From: Candidatus Poribacteria bacterium
GTDB lineage: Bacteria > Poribacteria > WGA-4E > WGA-3G
Direction: 5' to 3'
Length of the DNA: 64,000 bases
NCBI GenBank assembly: GCA_022821965.1
Contig: JAJECN010000042.1
Location: forward strand, 1-64,000
In this document: one piece after another, positions 1 to 8,277 of the stretch
How the letters are laid out: each line of letters starts with the position of its first letter
Position numbering within the stretch: the first letter of the stretch is position 1
Position numbers and translations under genes: made by a program
The notes under the pieces: generated by a model
Seen by the model: the letters and a program-made list of their open reading frames with translations, nothing else
Database searches by the model: none
Told to the model about the DNA's origin: nothing

Positions 1-155
1 GACAACTGATAAAATATCCATTAGGTATCCTCTCCTATAAAAAGTTAAGGCTTTGTTGTTCTTAGGAAAGGATACCCCTTTTCCGCTTCTCTTTCAACAC
101 ATATCACTCAATACCCCCTGCCAAAATATTTACACACCCAACGGCATCTTTTTTC

Positions 156-184
156 TTGACAGATCCTGATAGTTAGCGTATCCT
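156..184 (+). promoter_or_regulatory. Sigma-70-type promoter for the TolB-like gene
   Basis: A perfect -35 box TTGACA (156-161) is followed after 17 bases by TATCCT (179-184), matching 4 of 6 positions of the -10 consensus. The predicted transcript would start near 190, leaving a leader of about 87 bases before the GTG at 278. The rest of 1-255 shows no gene. Confidence 0.5.
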
Positions 185-277
185 TAAATGAAAAAGGGAC
201 GAGATTTATCGGAATAATGCTTTTGAGCTGTTTTAGGTTTTTGTTAACATCCGGTATTGCAGTTAGAGGAACTTCTC

Positions 278-1255
278 GTGAAGTATAAATTGTTTACGCT
301 GTATTGTCTGATAAGCATGACCTTTGTGTGCACTGGCACTTCTTGTCTGTGGGCAAAAGCACCTGATACTCCTAAGATTGTTTTTTCAGCATATCGTGAA
401 GAGAATCGGGACATCTATCTGATGAATCCTGATGGACGCGATCAGATCAACATCACTCAGCACAAAGCACTTGATGGCTGGCCGGCCTGGTCGCCGACAG
501 GAGATCAGATACTTTTTTCCTCAGATCGAGGAGGGGTGCGGGATTTGTATCTCATGGATCCGGATGGTTCAAACGTGCAGAAGGTATTTGGGAAGCGTGC
601 GGATCGCACCCAAGCGACTTGGTCACCGGACGGAAAACAGATTGCCTACAGGCGGCGAGAGCCCGATGGCGCGTTCGTTTATATCGCCACTATAGATGGC
701 AAAAAGGAAGAGAAAGTCGCCTTTGGTAGCAGTCCTGACTGGTCGCCCGATGGAGAGGAGATAGCGTTTCTCACCGGATGGCCCAAACGCATGCAGATTA
801 CTGTTCTGGATGTTAACACGCGTAAACAGAAAATTTTCTTTCCCAAACCGGTCAAACCTTCGTGGATGACATCTCCAGCCTGGTCCCCTGCGGGTGGCAA
901 GATCGCGTTTTCCTGGATCCATCAGGTACCGTTAGTAGATTTCGTCAATGCCGAGACAATTTATATAATAAACCGCGATGGAACAGGACTACAACAGGTT
1001 ATTCAAGAAGGGGTGGCAACCTCGCCGATCTGGTCGCCGCAGGGGGATGTGCTCCTTTATAATCACCGCACCAAGGATAATAATCAGTTGCAAATCTATA
1101 AGATTGAATTGAATGGCGATGTTCCGCCGAAACGCCTCACAAATCCAAAATTTTGGCACGCTGTAGGGGACTGGTTTGACCCGGCGTTTGCACTCTCCGT
1201 TGCATCACAGATGCATTTACTAACAACAGTGTGGAGCCGAGTGAAGCAGGAGTAG
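278..1255 (+). CDS. Secreted TolB-like beta-propeller protein
   Basis: The protein has about 325 residues. An N-terminal hydrophobic stretch (roughly residues 6-25) reads as a signal peptide, so it is probably exported to the periplasm or surface. The body is built of repeated 'WSPDG..IAF'-type units (for example WSPTGDQILFSSD, WSPDGKQIAY, WSPDGEEIAF, WSPAGGKIAF, WSPQGDVLLY), the signature of WD40-like (PD40) blades in TolB-type propellers. These blades usually make protein contacts, and no catalytic site is visible. I chose the GTG at 278 because AGAGGAA lies 6 bases upstream; a longer frame begins at a TTG at 257 without an SD. No Pal or TolA gene is near, so a true TolB role is not supported. 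Confidence 0.8.
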   Translation: MKYKLFTLYCLISMTFVCTGTSCLWAKAPDTPKIVFSAYREENRDIYLMNPDGRDQINITQHKALDGWPAWSPTGDQILFSSDRGGVRDLYLMDPDGSNVQKVFGKRADRTQATWSPDGKQIAYRRREPDGAFVYIATIDGKKEEKVAFGSSPDWSPDGEEIAFLTGWPKRMQITVLDVNTRKQKIFFPKPVKPSWMTSPAWSPAGGKIAFSWIHQVPLVDFVNAETIYIINRDGTGLQQVIQEGVATSPIWSPQGDVLLYNHRTKDNNQLQIYKIELNGDVPPKRLTNPKFWHAVGDWFDPAFALSVASQMHLLTTVWSRVKQE

Positions 1256-1371
1256 CCTCTTTATTTATAAAGTGAGGTGGCGCGCTTTTTGTAGAGCAAG
1301 CTTGACCCATACGCCAGTCGTTATGGGGACCCTGGCGTTGACAAACAGGACCAGAAAGAGGATAAAGAATT

Positions 1372-3045
1372 ATGCCGAAAATGACAGGTGCTAAATTTAT
1401 TGCTGAAACCGTTCACGGGTATGGGATTACCCACGTTTTTTTTATGCCGTATATTGGACCGCGGGCTTTAATGGAGATGGAAAATCTTGGGATTAAGCGA
1501 GTTCAGACACATGGCGAGAAAGCAGCAGCGTATATGGCGGATGCGTACACTCGCGTGAACCGCGCCCCCAGTCTCTGTATGGCACAATCTGTCGGAGCAG
1601 TGAACCTCGCCGCCGGGTTACAAGATGCCTATCTTGCCTGCTCACCGGTAATTGCGCTCACAGGTAAGGAAAATCAAATTAATCAGCAACGGCACGCCTA
1701 TCAAGAGGTAGACCACGTTAATCCGTTTTCCGCTGTTACGAAATATAGTGCTTATGTCGCGACACCGGAGCAGCTGCCCTTCTATTTACGCCAAGCCTTC
1801 CGTGCTGCGACCACAGGAACACCGGGACCCGCGCACCTCGACTTTGAAGGCATCGCAGGATCGTCGGTTATTGATCGGGAAGGCGAACTTGAGGTCATCA
1901 TTGAAGAGGCGTTTACCCAACTCCCGCCGTTCCGACCGGAAGCAGAAGCAGAAAAGGTAACGGAGGCTCTCGAACGCCTCTCCAACGCGAAAAGACCTAT
2001 CATTGTGGCGGGTGGTGGCGTAACGGCTTCAGACGCACGCGCAGAACTCGTAGCACTGGCAGAAAAACTCTCAATTCCGGTAGCGACCTCTCTGAATGCC
2101 AAGGCGATGTTTCCCAGCGATCATCCGCTGGCAGTCGGAACTCCCGGTTCATACTCGCGGGCATGCGCCAATCAAGCGGTATGCGAAGCAGATCTCGTTT
2201 TCTTTATCGGCAGCCACACCGGCGGACAGGTAACCAACGGATACAAGATCCCGCCACAAGGGACACCGATTATACAACTCGATATTAACCCAGATGAACT
2301 CGGACGGAATTATCCAATTCAGTTGGGGATGCAGGGAGACGTGCGGAATACGTTGCGACGGATGCTTGAAGCCGCAGAAACCGCTACACCGCGCACCGAA
2401 TGGGTCAATCGTGTGCAAGAATTGGTGAAAAACTGGAGAGAAAGCGTCAGCGAAAAAGTGGATTCGGAACGGCTTCCAATGCTACCGGAACGTCTCTGTC
2501 GTGAACTGACAGATTATCTGCCGTCAGACGCGATTCTTGTGTCCGACACGGGGCATTCAGGTATCTGGACCGGCACTATGATAGACTTCAAACATCCCGA
2601 TCAGAGCTTCATACGTTGCTCAGGTTCGCTGGGATGGGGTGTCCCCGCGGCGATGGGCGCGAAGTGTGCACAACCCGACAGACCTGTGCTCTGTTTCACC
2701 GGAGATGGCGGCATCTGGTACCACATGACCGAACTGGATACGGCAATGAAATGTGGGATTAATGCTGTTATCGTTGTGAACAATAACCACTCGTTGAACC
2801 AAGAACAAGGCGGTGTTGAATCGGTTTACGGTGGTCGGACAGCGGGTTCTGATGAACTCTGGCTGTTCCCGGACGCGGATTTCGCGAAGATGGCAGAATC
2901 GATGGGATGTTTAGGGATTACCGTCAACAAACCGAGTGAACTCGCGAGTGCGTTGGATCAGGCGTTCGATTCGGGAAGACCGGCGGTTGTGGATGTGAAA
3001 ACACACGTGGAAGGAATTGCACCACGGACGTGGATGCCTTCCTAA
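1372..3045 (+). CDS. Thiamine-diphosphate-dependent enzyme (acetolactate synthase-like)
   Basis: 557 residues with the three-domain layout of the acetolactate synthase/benzoylformate decarboxylase family. The N-terminal pyrimidine-binding domain holds the conserved activating glutamate in 'THGEKAAAYMADAY' (E49). A central domain follows at about 190-330. The C-terminal diphosphate-binding domain has GDGG (about 444-447) leading to 'VVNNN' near 472, the Mg/ThDP motif. It probably makes or breaks a C-C bond next to a carbonyl, but the substrate cannot be read from sequence. No regulatory small subunit and no ilvC or ilvD gene is nearby, so a role in branched-chain amino-acid synthesis is not indicated. 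The ATG at 1372 is preceded by an AGAGGA SD. Confidence 0.85.
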   Translation: MPKMTGAKFIAETVHGYGITHVFFMPYIGPRALMEMENLGIKRVQTHGEKAAAYMADAYTRVNRAPSLCMAQSVGAVNLAAGLQDAYLACSPVIALTGKENQINQQRHAYQEVDHVNPFSAVTKYSAYVATPEQLPFYLRQAFRAATTGTPGPAHLDFEGIAGSSVIDREGELEVIIEEAFTQLPPFRPEAEAEKVTEALERLSNAKRPIIVAGGGVTASDARAELVALAEKLSIPVATSLNAKAMFPSDHPLAVGTPGSYSRACANQAVCEADLVFFIGSHTGGQVTNGYKIPPQGTPIIQLDINPDELGRNYPIQLGMQGDVRNTLRRMLEAAETATPRTEWVNRVQELVKNWRESVSEKVDSERLPMLPERLCRELTDYLPSDAILVSDTGHSGIWTGTMIDFKHPDQSFIRCSGSLGWGVPAAMGAKCAQPDRPVLCFTGDGGIWYHMTELDTAMKCGINAVIVVNNNHSLNQEQGGVESVYGGRTAGSDELWLFPDADFAKMAESMGCLGITVNKPSELASALDQAFDSGRPAVVDVKTHVEGIAPRTWMPS

Positions 3046-3058
3046 AGGTAGATTGTGT

Positions 3059-3090
3059 GGTAGTGCCAGGTCGCCATGCCTCGCACTACC
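3059..3090. terminator. Hairpin between convergent genes, possible bidirectional terminator
   Basis: GGTAGTGC (3059-3066) pairs with GCACTACC (3083-3090), and AGG/CCT inside extends the stem past a C.C mismatch. It lies exactly between the stop of the thiamine enzyme (+) and the stop of the PIN-like gene (-). The T-tract on the + side is short (CATTTT), so termination strength is uncertain. Confidence 0.45.
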
Positions 3091-3094
3091 CATT

Positions 3095-3526
3095 TTAAGG
3101 GCAGGTATCTTGTCTTAGCATACGTTGGGCATGTCTCTTTCGTGTATATACTCTACCTCCAACCAAATTCTTATCCCTAAAATCGTCAAACAAATCTCTG
3201 TCGCCTTCTCGGTAAGATACCAATACTTTCACCCCGGCTATCAGAGCCAAAGCAATGATATGCTCGTCGTTTGATGCGGTTTTACCTTCCAATTCATCCG
3301 CTTTTTCCTGTACACCTTCAGATACTAATTTGAGTTGACCCGCCCGCATCATCTGGTCTCTTAAGTGGCTCATTCCGCCTCTCTCCCATTCATTTTCAAA
3401 CTTCTCTGTATTAGAATAGACGATTTTGCCGTTTCTGTTATCCAACCATTTCCATACAGGTGCCATATCTTCATCGTCCGGGTTTTTGAATTTATGAAAA
3501 GTATTTGTATCCAAGATCACACACAT
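3095..3526 (-). CDS. PIN-domain-like putative nuclease
   Basis: 143 residues. The start 'CVILDTNTF' places an acidic residue (D6) followed by TN, typical of PIN nucleases. A further acidic cluster, 'SNDEHIIALALIAGVKVLVS', followed by 'DRDLFDDF', fits the other metal-binding acids of the fold. PIN proteins are usually Mg-dependent RNases, often toxins. The gene starts 4 bases after the stop of the upstream ATPase, and its SD (GAGGA) overlaps that stop codon, so the two are translationally coupled. Pairing with an OLD/DUF3696-type ATPase suggests an ATPase-controlled nuclease, perhaps an anti-phage or toxin module; that function is inference. The PIN assignment rests on motif spacing and could be wrong in detail. 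Confidence 0.7.
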   Translation of the reverse strand: MCVILDTNTFHKFKNPDDEDMAPVWKWLDNRNGKIVYSNTEKFENEWERGGMSHLRDQMMRAGQLKLVSEGVQEKADELEGKTASNDEHIIALALIAGVKVLVSYREGDRDLFDDFRDKNLVGGRVYTRKRHAQRMLRQDTCP

Positions 3527-3530
3527 TAAC

Positions 3531-4835
3531 TTAATCCTCGAACCCCATAAGGCGTTTAGACTCCTTCAGGAAAAAATCCCTATAATGGGGTGGAACACTG
3601 GTTAGGTTTGCCTCCTTATCAAAGCCTATATTATGCACCTTGACAATATTCCCTTTTGGTTCAAAATAGATTAGAGACACATCTTCAGGACGAATGGTTC
3701 CCTTTCTAATTTCAATTCGGGCGCGGTCAATCATATAGTCACTGTGCGTTTCAACAATGAACGACTGATCACCCTTGTTAGCCAATTTCACTAACAAAGA
3801 AGAAAGTTCTGCCTGTGCTTTTGGATGTAAGTGAACTTCAGGCTGTTGTAATAAAGAAAAAAATGACTGCATTGGATCATTCCCAGCATTCTTAGAAATA
3901 CTGGGATTTAAAATCTGCACTAAAATTGGTAGAATCTGACTGACACCGTAGCCGACATCAGTGATATTTGCTTTAGGACCGCGCACTTTGACCTGCAGTT
4001 GGAATGGCGCACCCAAGGAGTGTCCAAAGTTTTTTACATCTATGTTTTCAAATAGCCCAGAATTCCTGCCAAACTCGACTAAGTGTGTTTTCAATGCTTC
4101 CCAATTCTGCTTGTCGGTGGTTTCAATCCGCATTAAATACATAGGAACATCGCTGCCTTCTGGATCATCAAACTCCCTTGTCGGATCGTAAGTTCGTTTA
4201 GGGCGTGAACGGACTGGCGATGTACTAAATACGGACGTGTCTCGAAAGATATCCCACGGGCCGCACTCCAATTTGTAAGTCTTTTTCTTAAAATATTTTT
4301 TGAAAACTATTTCATCTTCAGATTCTCGTGTGAAAGGAGGCAAAAAGAAAACAGCAGAATACTCGTTCAATCTATCAGTATCACCAGCTATTCTATACCG
4401 ATTCTGTTTTTTATTACAGAAATCTAAACGGAATTTCCTACCCATTGCGTCTTCGGATTGAACAATAATTTCACCATCAGTGAGTTTCATTGTTATCGAA
4501 TTAACGATTGGTTCTACTCCTGCTTTTTTTTCAACGAACTCAACTGTTTCTTCAATATCTTCATTATTATATTTAGCAGCAAATCCAAGCTTAAATGTTT
4601 TTTCTTTTTCCGTACTATTTCTGACAATATCTCTGAAGGTCCCCATGGAATAGGGATCTGAATTAAAATCTACACCATCACCCCGCAAATAATTTGCTAA
4701 TACATGGAAACAGGCAAGTGCCGTTGTCTTACCGGTACTGTTTTCACCGACTAAAAAAGTCAGGGGACGAATTTCAAGCGTCTGCCGTTCGCTAAAACAG
4801 CGAACTTCTTCCATCGTGAATTGGGTAATACTCAT
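3531..4835 (-). CDS. OLD/DUF3696-type AAA ATPase
   Basis: 434 residues. The Walker A motif GENSTGKT (30-37) follows an N-terminal beta segment typical of SMC/ABC-like AAA_15/AAA_21 ATPases. A Q-loop/insert region spans about 60-290. The PE.HLHP signature appears as 'LLQQPEVHLHPKAQ' and is followed by the H-loop 'VETHSDYMIDRAR'. The C-terminal '..PPHYRDFFLKES' resembles the DUF3696 tail. In the usual family motif an acidic residue precedes the PE; here both positions are glutamine, which may lower ATP hydrolysis. The ATG at 4835 has a GGAGA SD. It is followed at 4 bases by the PIN-like gene. A miniature repeat (4850-4951) abuts the SD, so the promoter lies in or beyond that repeat. Confidence 0.85.
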   Translation of the reverse strand: MSITQFTMEEVRCFSERQTLEIRPLTFLVGENSTGKTTALACFHVLANYLRGDGVDFNSDPYSMGTFRDIVRNSTEKEKTFKLGFAAKYNNEDIEETVEFVEKKAGVEPIVNSITMKLTDGEIIVQSEDAMGRKFRLDFCNKKQNRYRIAGDTDRLNEYSAVFFLPPFTRESEDEIVFKKYFKKKTYKLECGPWDIFRDTSVFSTSPVRSRPKRTYDPTREFDDPEGSDVPMYLMRIETTDKQNWEALKTHLVEFGRNSGLFENIDVKNFGHSLGAPFQLQVKVRGPKANITDVGYGVSQILPILVQILNPSISKNAGNDPMQSFFSLLQQPEVHLHPKAQAELSSLLVKLANKGDQSFIVETHSDYMIDRARIEIRKGTIRPEDVSLIYFEPKGNIVKVHNIGFDKEANLTSVPPHYRDFFLKESKRLMGFED

Positions 4836-4849
4836 TCTGTCATCTCCAC

Positions 4850-4951
4850 AATATCATGTGGTTAACATTAGTAAACTGAGGCATCATTGATCGGTGTACT
4901 TAAGAGGCGAGGTTGAAAACCTCGCCAGCAGAGCGTTTACCACAAGATATT
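4850..4951. repeat. Miniature inverted-repeat element upstream of the ATPase-PIN pair
   Basis: The ends AATATCATGTGGTTAAC (4850-4866) and GTTTACCACAAGATATT (4935-4951) are inverted repeats matching at 15 of 17 bases. A central hairpin GGCGAGGTT-gaa-AACCTCGCC occupies 4906-4926. The same hairpin with a different loop is found at 57424-57444. No coding potential. Confidence 0.65.
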
Positions 4952-4966
4952 TTTTAATCAATTTGA

Positions 4967-5341
4967 TTATACCGTAAGTTCTTCTCGGTGTTTAGACTGT
5001 GGGAAGCGAAATTTTCCGAGTCGCCACTCTTTATAGATTAGAAAAACTCCAAGCAAACACAAAGATTTGTATAGTAAGGGTTTTATCAGGTCAACCATCC
5101 TCAGTGGGAACCCTCCGACATTTATGCTTTGCGTCAACCAATTGCTCACCTCACGCCCTACCCACCAATCCGTATATGGATTGAAGAACACCGTAAAAAT
5201 TGAATCGAAGAGCCCACTGGTAAGTAGAATAGCACTGATGAGTATCAACCCCTTTGACCTTGTTCGAAAACATAAAAACACCAGCAGCCCTACAATAGCC
5301 AATTGAGTAACGATATTCAAACCGGCAAGAATGTAAATCAT
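4967..5341 (-). CDS. Small integral membrane protein, unknown function
   Basis: 124 residues from the ATG at 5341, chosen because AAGGAG lies 9 bases upstream; a TTG 18 bases further out has no SD. It has three likely transmembrane segments: about residues 4-24 (IYILAGLNIVTQLAIVGLL), 30-48 and 82-100, plus a charged C-terminal tail ending KHREELTV. I do not recognise a family. It follows the 63-residue frame at 5372-5563 by 30 bases, so the two may be co-transcribed. Confidence 0.65.
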   Translation of the reverse strand: MIYILAGLNIVTQLAIVGLLVFLCFRTRSKGLILISAILLTSGLFDSIFTVFFNPYTDWWVGREVSNWLTQSINVGGFPLRMVDLIKPLLYKSLCLLGVFLIYKEWRLGKFRFPQSKHREELTV

Positions 5342-5371
5342 CGCTAAAGTCTCCTTCAAATGCGATTTTGG

Positions 5372-5563
5372 TTATACTCTCGTATTCATTAGGGAAATTA
5401 TATCATGAATTTCTTCATAATACCAGTTTATAGTTTCTATAGACATTCCGCCCTGCTGGGGTTGCACATCGGTGCATCCGAATTTATTTTTCTCTGAGTT
5501 GGTTTGGCATAAGGAACGTTGAGAAAAATCAGAAACGCTTTGAAAACAGGTCAGGCACCCCAT
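5372..5563 (-). CDS. Possible small cysteine-containing protein
   Basis: 63 residues. The ATG at 5563 has a GGAG SD 8 bases upstream, which is the main reason to take it seriously. Cysteines occur as CLTC near the N-terminus, with single cysteines at about 19 and 30. The last 24 residues ('MSIETINWYYEEIHDI...') look helical. No homology is recognised. It could be a chance frame in the 320-base gap between the vWA gene and the small membrane protein. Confidence 0.35.
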   Translation of the reverse strand: MGCLTCFQSVSDFSQRSLCQTNSEKNKFGCTDVQPQQGGMSIETINWYYEEIHDIISLMNTRV

Positions 5564-5661
5564 AGAAATTCTCCAAACTATAGCATAGTAGAATTAAAGA
5601 GGCATTGTAAAACAGTGAGGTGTGGACGCTTGATCAGTCAGCAAACCCCTGTCAATCAATT

Positions 5662-8238
5662 TTAACCTCGCTTGAAATCAACGCGACGCAACGCAATATC
5701 CACGAGCAACAAAAACAGGGCGGTGATAAGGAACGGTCGCCATAGGTGGATACGCAGCCCAACTTGCTCTTCAGGGGGACGGAACGCGTCCTCAACCGAA
5801 GCGTTAAACTTCCCTCCCGACACCGCCGCGAGTTGTGTAAGAAGCGCGTCATCGGCGTTGTGAACGAGGTATTCCTGTGGATACGAGACGACAGTGCCGG
5901 TCACCTGGGTATTGACGACTTCACCACCCTGTTTCTGCATGACGTTCAGGAAATAGGGGCCAACATCTTGCGTCGGAAAATCGAGTTCATATCGCCCGGG
6001 GGCGGTCTGTGTAACAGCGAGTTGCTTCTTCTTGAGGTCAGGCGAAATGAGGGAGACATCGCTTTCGAGTTGGTTCAGGAAATCTCCAGCGTCATCAAGC
6101 GCATCAATGGCGAGATGCGCCATCCCCTTCTCTTTCTTGATTTCCGCCTGAAAATTGCTGAGTGTCGCCTTTCGCATCGTATCGCGCACCAACTGTGTCC
6201 AGAACTTGCCGTAACCACCCCAATCCAACCAATCCGAAGCCCAACGTGCTTTGGCATCGGAGGTAAACGCGACAGATTTTCCCAAGCCGTACTGCCAACT
6301 CGCCAATAGCGGATCGCCTCGGTCAGAGACAAGGAAGACTTCAGCCGTAGGACGCGGTTGCGTAGCAACATAACCGAGCAGAAACGGTGCAAGTTCAAGA
6401 TCTATTCCGCTCAAGACCTGAGTGGGCTTGATACGCTGTGGAATGAAAGGCTCGTCAATGATTGCAGATTTGGAAGCCGTAACAGTCTCCTTCGCGAAAA
6501 TCTGAGGGATGCTATACGGGTCCTGCGTGAAGTAATCGCGTCCACCGCCCCAGTTAGCGAGGTTACCGAGGAGATTCATATCAGCCCCACTCCCGATGCC
6601 GACCGTTGAAATCGTGATACGTTCGTTCCGCATAGAACTGGCAATACCATACCAGTCCCCATCTTGCGACTGTCCATCGCTGAGAACGATGACATGCTTG
6701 AGCTTCGCAGTCGTTTCCGTTAGGGCGAAATATGCCTGTTCAAGTGCCGGATAGAGATTCGTACCACCACTTGCAGTGATTGAACCAATCTGATCGGAGA
6801 GGTACAATTTATCCGAAGCATCATGCATCTCCGCAATCCAGAACGGGGAACCGTCAAAGGCGACAACCCCTATTTTATCACGTTTCCCAAGCAGTTCAAC
6901 GGTGGCACGCGCTGCCGCTTTTGCTAACTCAATCTTGATACCGCCCATACTTCCAGATTTATCAATAACCAAGACAATTGCCAAAGAAGGCGTTTCTTTT
7001 TTCTTCTCTGTATCCGTGTGGACAGGCAAAATCGTTTCGATTGGTGTTTTGTAGTAGCCGCCGAGTCCGAAGCTGTTTTCGCTACCGAGCATCATGAAGC
7101 CGCCGCCGAGGTCTTGGACATAGGTGCGGATGAGTTCCATCTGATTTTGGGTGAGCCGGTTGGCAGGAACATTGCTGAAAATAACGAGTTCATAGTTTTG
7201 TAAATCAGCGAGTTCATTGGGGACACCCAATCCGTTGCGGACATCAACGCGAATTTTGGCATCCTCAAGCGCGCGTGTCAGATAGCGAGCTTGCGACTCG
7301 TTTTCATCGATGAGCAGTACCTTCGGTTTACCGGAAACCGAAACGATGCCGAGTGCTCGGTTGTTGTCATAGCGCGTGTCTTTCGTGGATCGGCAGAGCG
7401 CATCGTAAGTAAGTGTGCCGCTGTCCATAGCCGTCTCTGTAAATATTACCCGATTTTCACCCTCTTCAAGCCGAGCCTCCTGTTTCGCCACCTCGAATTT
7501 GTTCTTGAAGAGACGAATCTCTGCCACATCTTCATGGTTGCTGTGGATGAGCACCTCTACATTGAACGGAGCACCCTGTTTGACCTGTGCGGGCATATCA
7601 AGTCTCTGAACCATGACCTCCGGTTCATCGCTCGGATATATTGGCACCGTGTCGATTTGTATGCCGAAATCTTTCCCACGCAGTGCAGTGTGAACAGCGT
7701 CTCCCTGTGTCTCAACCCCATCCGTAATCAGGACGATGCGTTTATTCGCATTTGCGGGGAAAGTTCCCCATGCGGTCTCAATCGCCTGCGCGATGTTTGT
7801 TGTATCACCAGCGTCCTCATCTGTCTCCAGCCATGCCTGCTTGACTTCAATGAGTTCCAATTTCGCGTCAGGCTCATCTCCATTTTTCAGCAACGCCCGA
7901 ACGACCTCTGCCTTGTCTGTAAATGCGATGAGACCGCTTTGCTGGTTCCCGTCTTGTGATTTCAGTGCCTCGTTGACATAATCCGTTGCTTTTGTCAACC
8001 CGTCGTCCGAAATACTATCCGAAATATCTGCCAAAAACATAACCGCCAATTTGTTATCGGTTTTTAGGTACTGGACATCAGCAACGCTCAGAATCAGCAG
8101 AACAACGATGATGATTCGGACGATTAGACTAATGATCCGCTGCGTCCGTGACAAATCCACGAGGCTCCGTCGGTAACCGTAGTAAAGAGCCGGTAAGAAA
8201 AGTAGAAGTAAAAGTAAAAGTGGACGTGTAATTTCCAT
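5662..8238 (-). CDS. Membrane-anchored vWA / GATase-like domain protein
   Basis: 858 residues. Two N-terminal transmembrane segments (about 7-21 and 34-53) are followed by a first von Willebrand A domain with MIDAS motif DISDS (71-75). After a beta-rich region comes a glutamine-amidotransferase-like fold ('KVLLIDENESQARYL...', about 310-410) without an obvious catalytic Cys. A second vWA domain follows with MIDAS 'DKSGSMGG' (about 424). A C-terminal helix ('FLITALFLLLVDIALRR') re-anchors the protein. This architecture is known from uncharacterised membrane proteins near MoxR/DUF58/BatA genes. It is the last gene of the minus-strand cluster and probably binds metal and a protein partner at the membrane. 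No function is assigned. Confidence 0.85.
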   Translation of the reverse strand: MEITRPLLLLLLLFLPALYYGYRRSLVDLSRTQRIISLIVRIIIVVLLILSVADVQYLKTDNKLAVMFLADISDSISDDGLTKATDYVNEALKSQDGNQQSGLIAFTDKAEVVRALLKNGDEPDAKLELIEVKQAWLETDEDAGDTTNIAQAIETAWGTFPANANKRIVLITDGVETQGDAVHTALRGKDFGIQIDTVPIYPSDEPEVMVQRLDMPAQVKQGAPFNVEVLIHSNHEDVAEIRLFKNKFEVAKQEARLEEGENRVIFTETAMDSGTLTYDALCRSTKDTRYDNNRALGIVSVSGKPKVLLIDENESQARYLTRALEDAKIRVDVRNGLGVPNELADLQNYELVIFSNVPANRLTQNQMELIRTYVQDLGGGFMMLGSENSFGLGGYYKTPIETILPVHTDTEKKKETPSLAIVLVIDKSGSMGGIKIELAKAAARATVELLGKRDKIGVVAFDGSPFWIAEMHDASDKLYLSDQIGSITASGGTNLYPALEQAYFALTETTAKLKHVIVLSDGQSQDGDWYGIASSMRNERITISTVGIGSGADMNLLGNLANWGGGRDYFTQDPYSIPQIFAKETVTASKSAIIDEPFIPQRIKPTQVLSGIDLELAPFLLGYVATQPRPTAEVFLVSDRGDPLLASWQYGLGKSVAFTSDAKARWASDWLDWGGYGKFWTQLVRDTMRKATLSNFQAEIKKEKGMAHLAIDALDDAGDFLNQLESDVSLISPDLKKKQLAVTQTAPGRYELDFPTQDVGPYFLNVMQKQGGEVVNTQVTGTVVSYPQEYLVHNADDALLTQLAAVSGGKFNASVEDAFRPPEEQVGLRIHLWRPFLITALFLLLVDIALRRVDFKRG

Positions 8239-8277
8239 ATTTTTATTTCCGTACGGTCATGAACTTCTTCCATTATT

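Noticed and set aside
1311-1338. Inverted pair ACGCCAG/CTGGCGT before the thiamine enzyme gene
   Set aside because: Seven-base stem with a 14-base loop and no T-tract; could be an operator but too weak to call.
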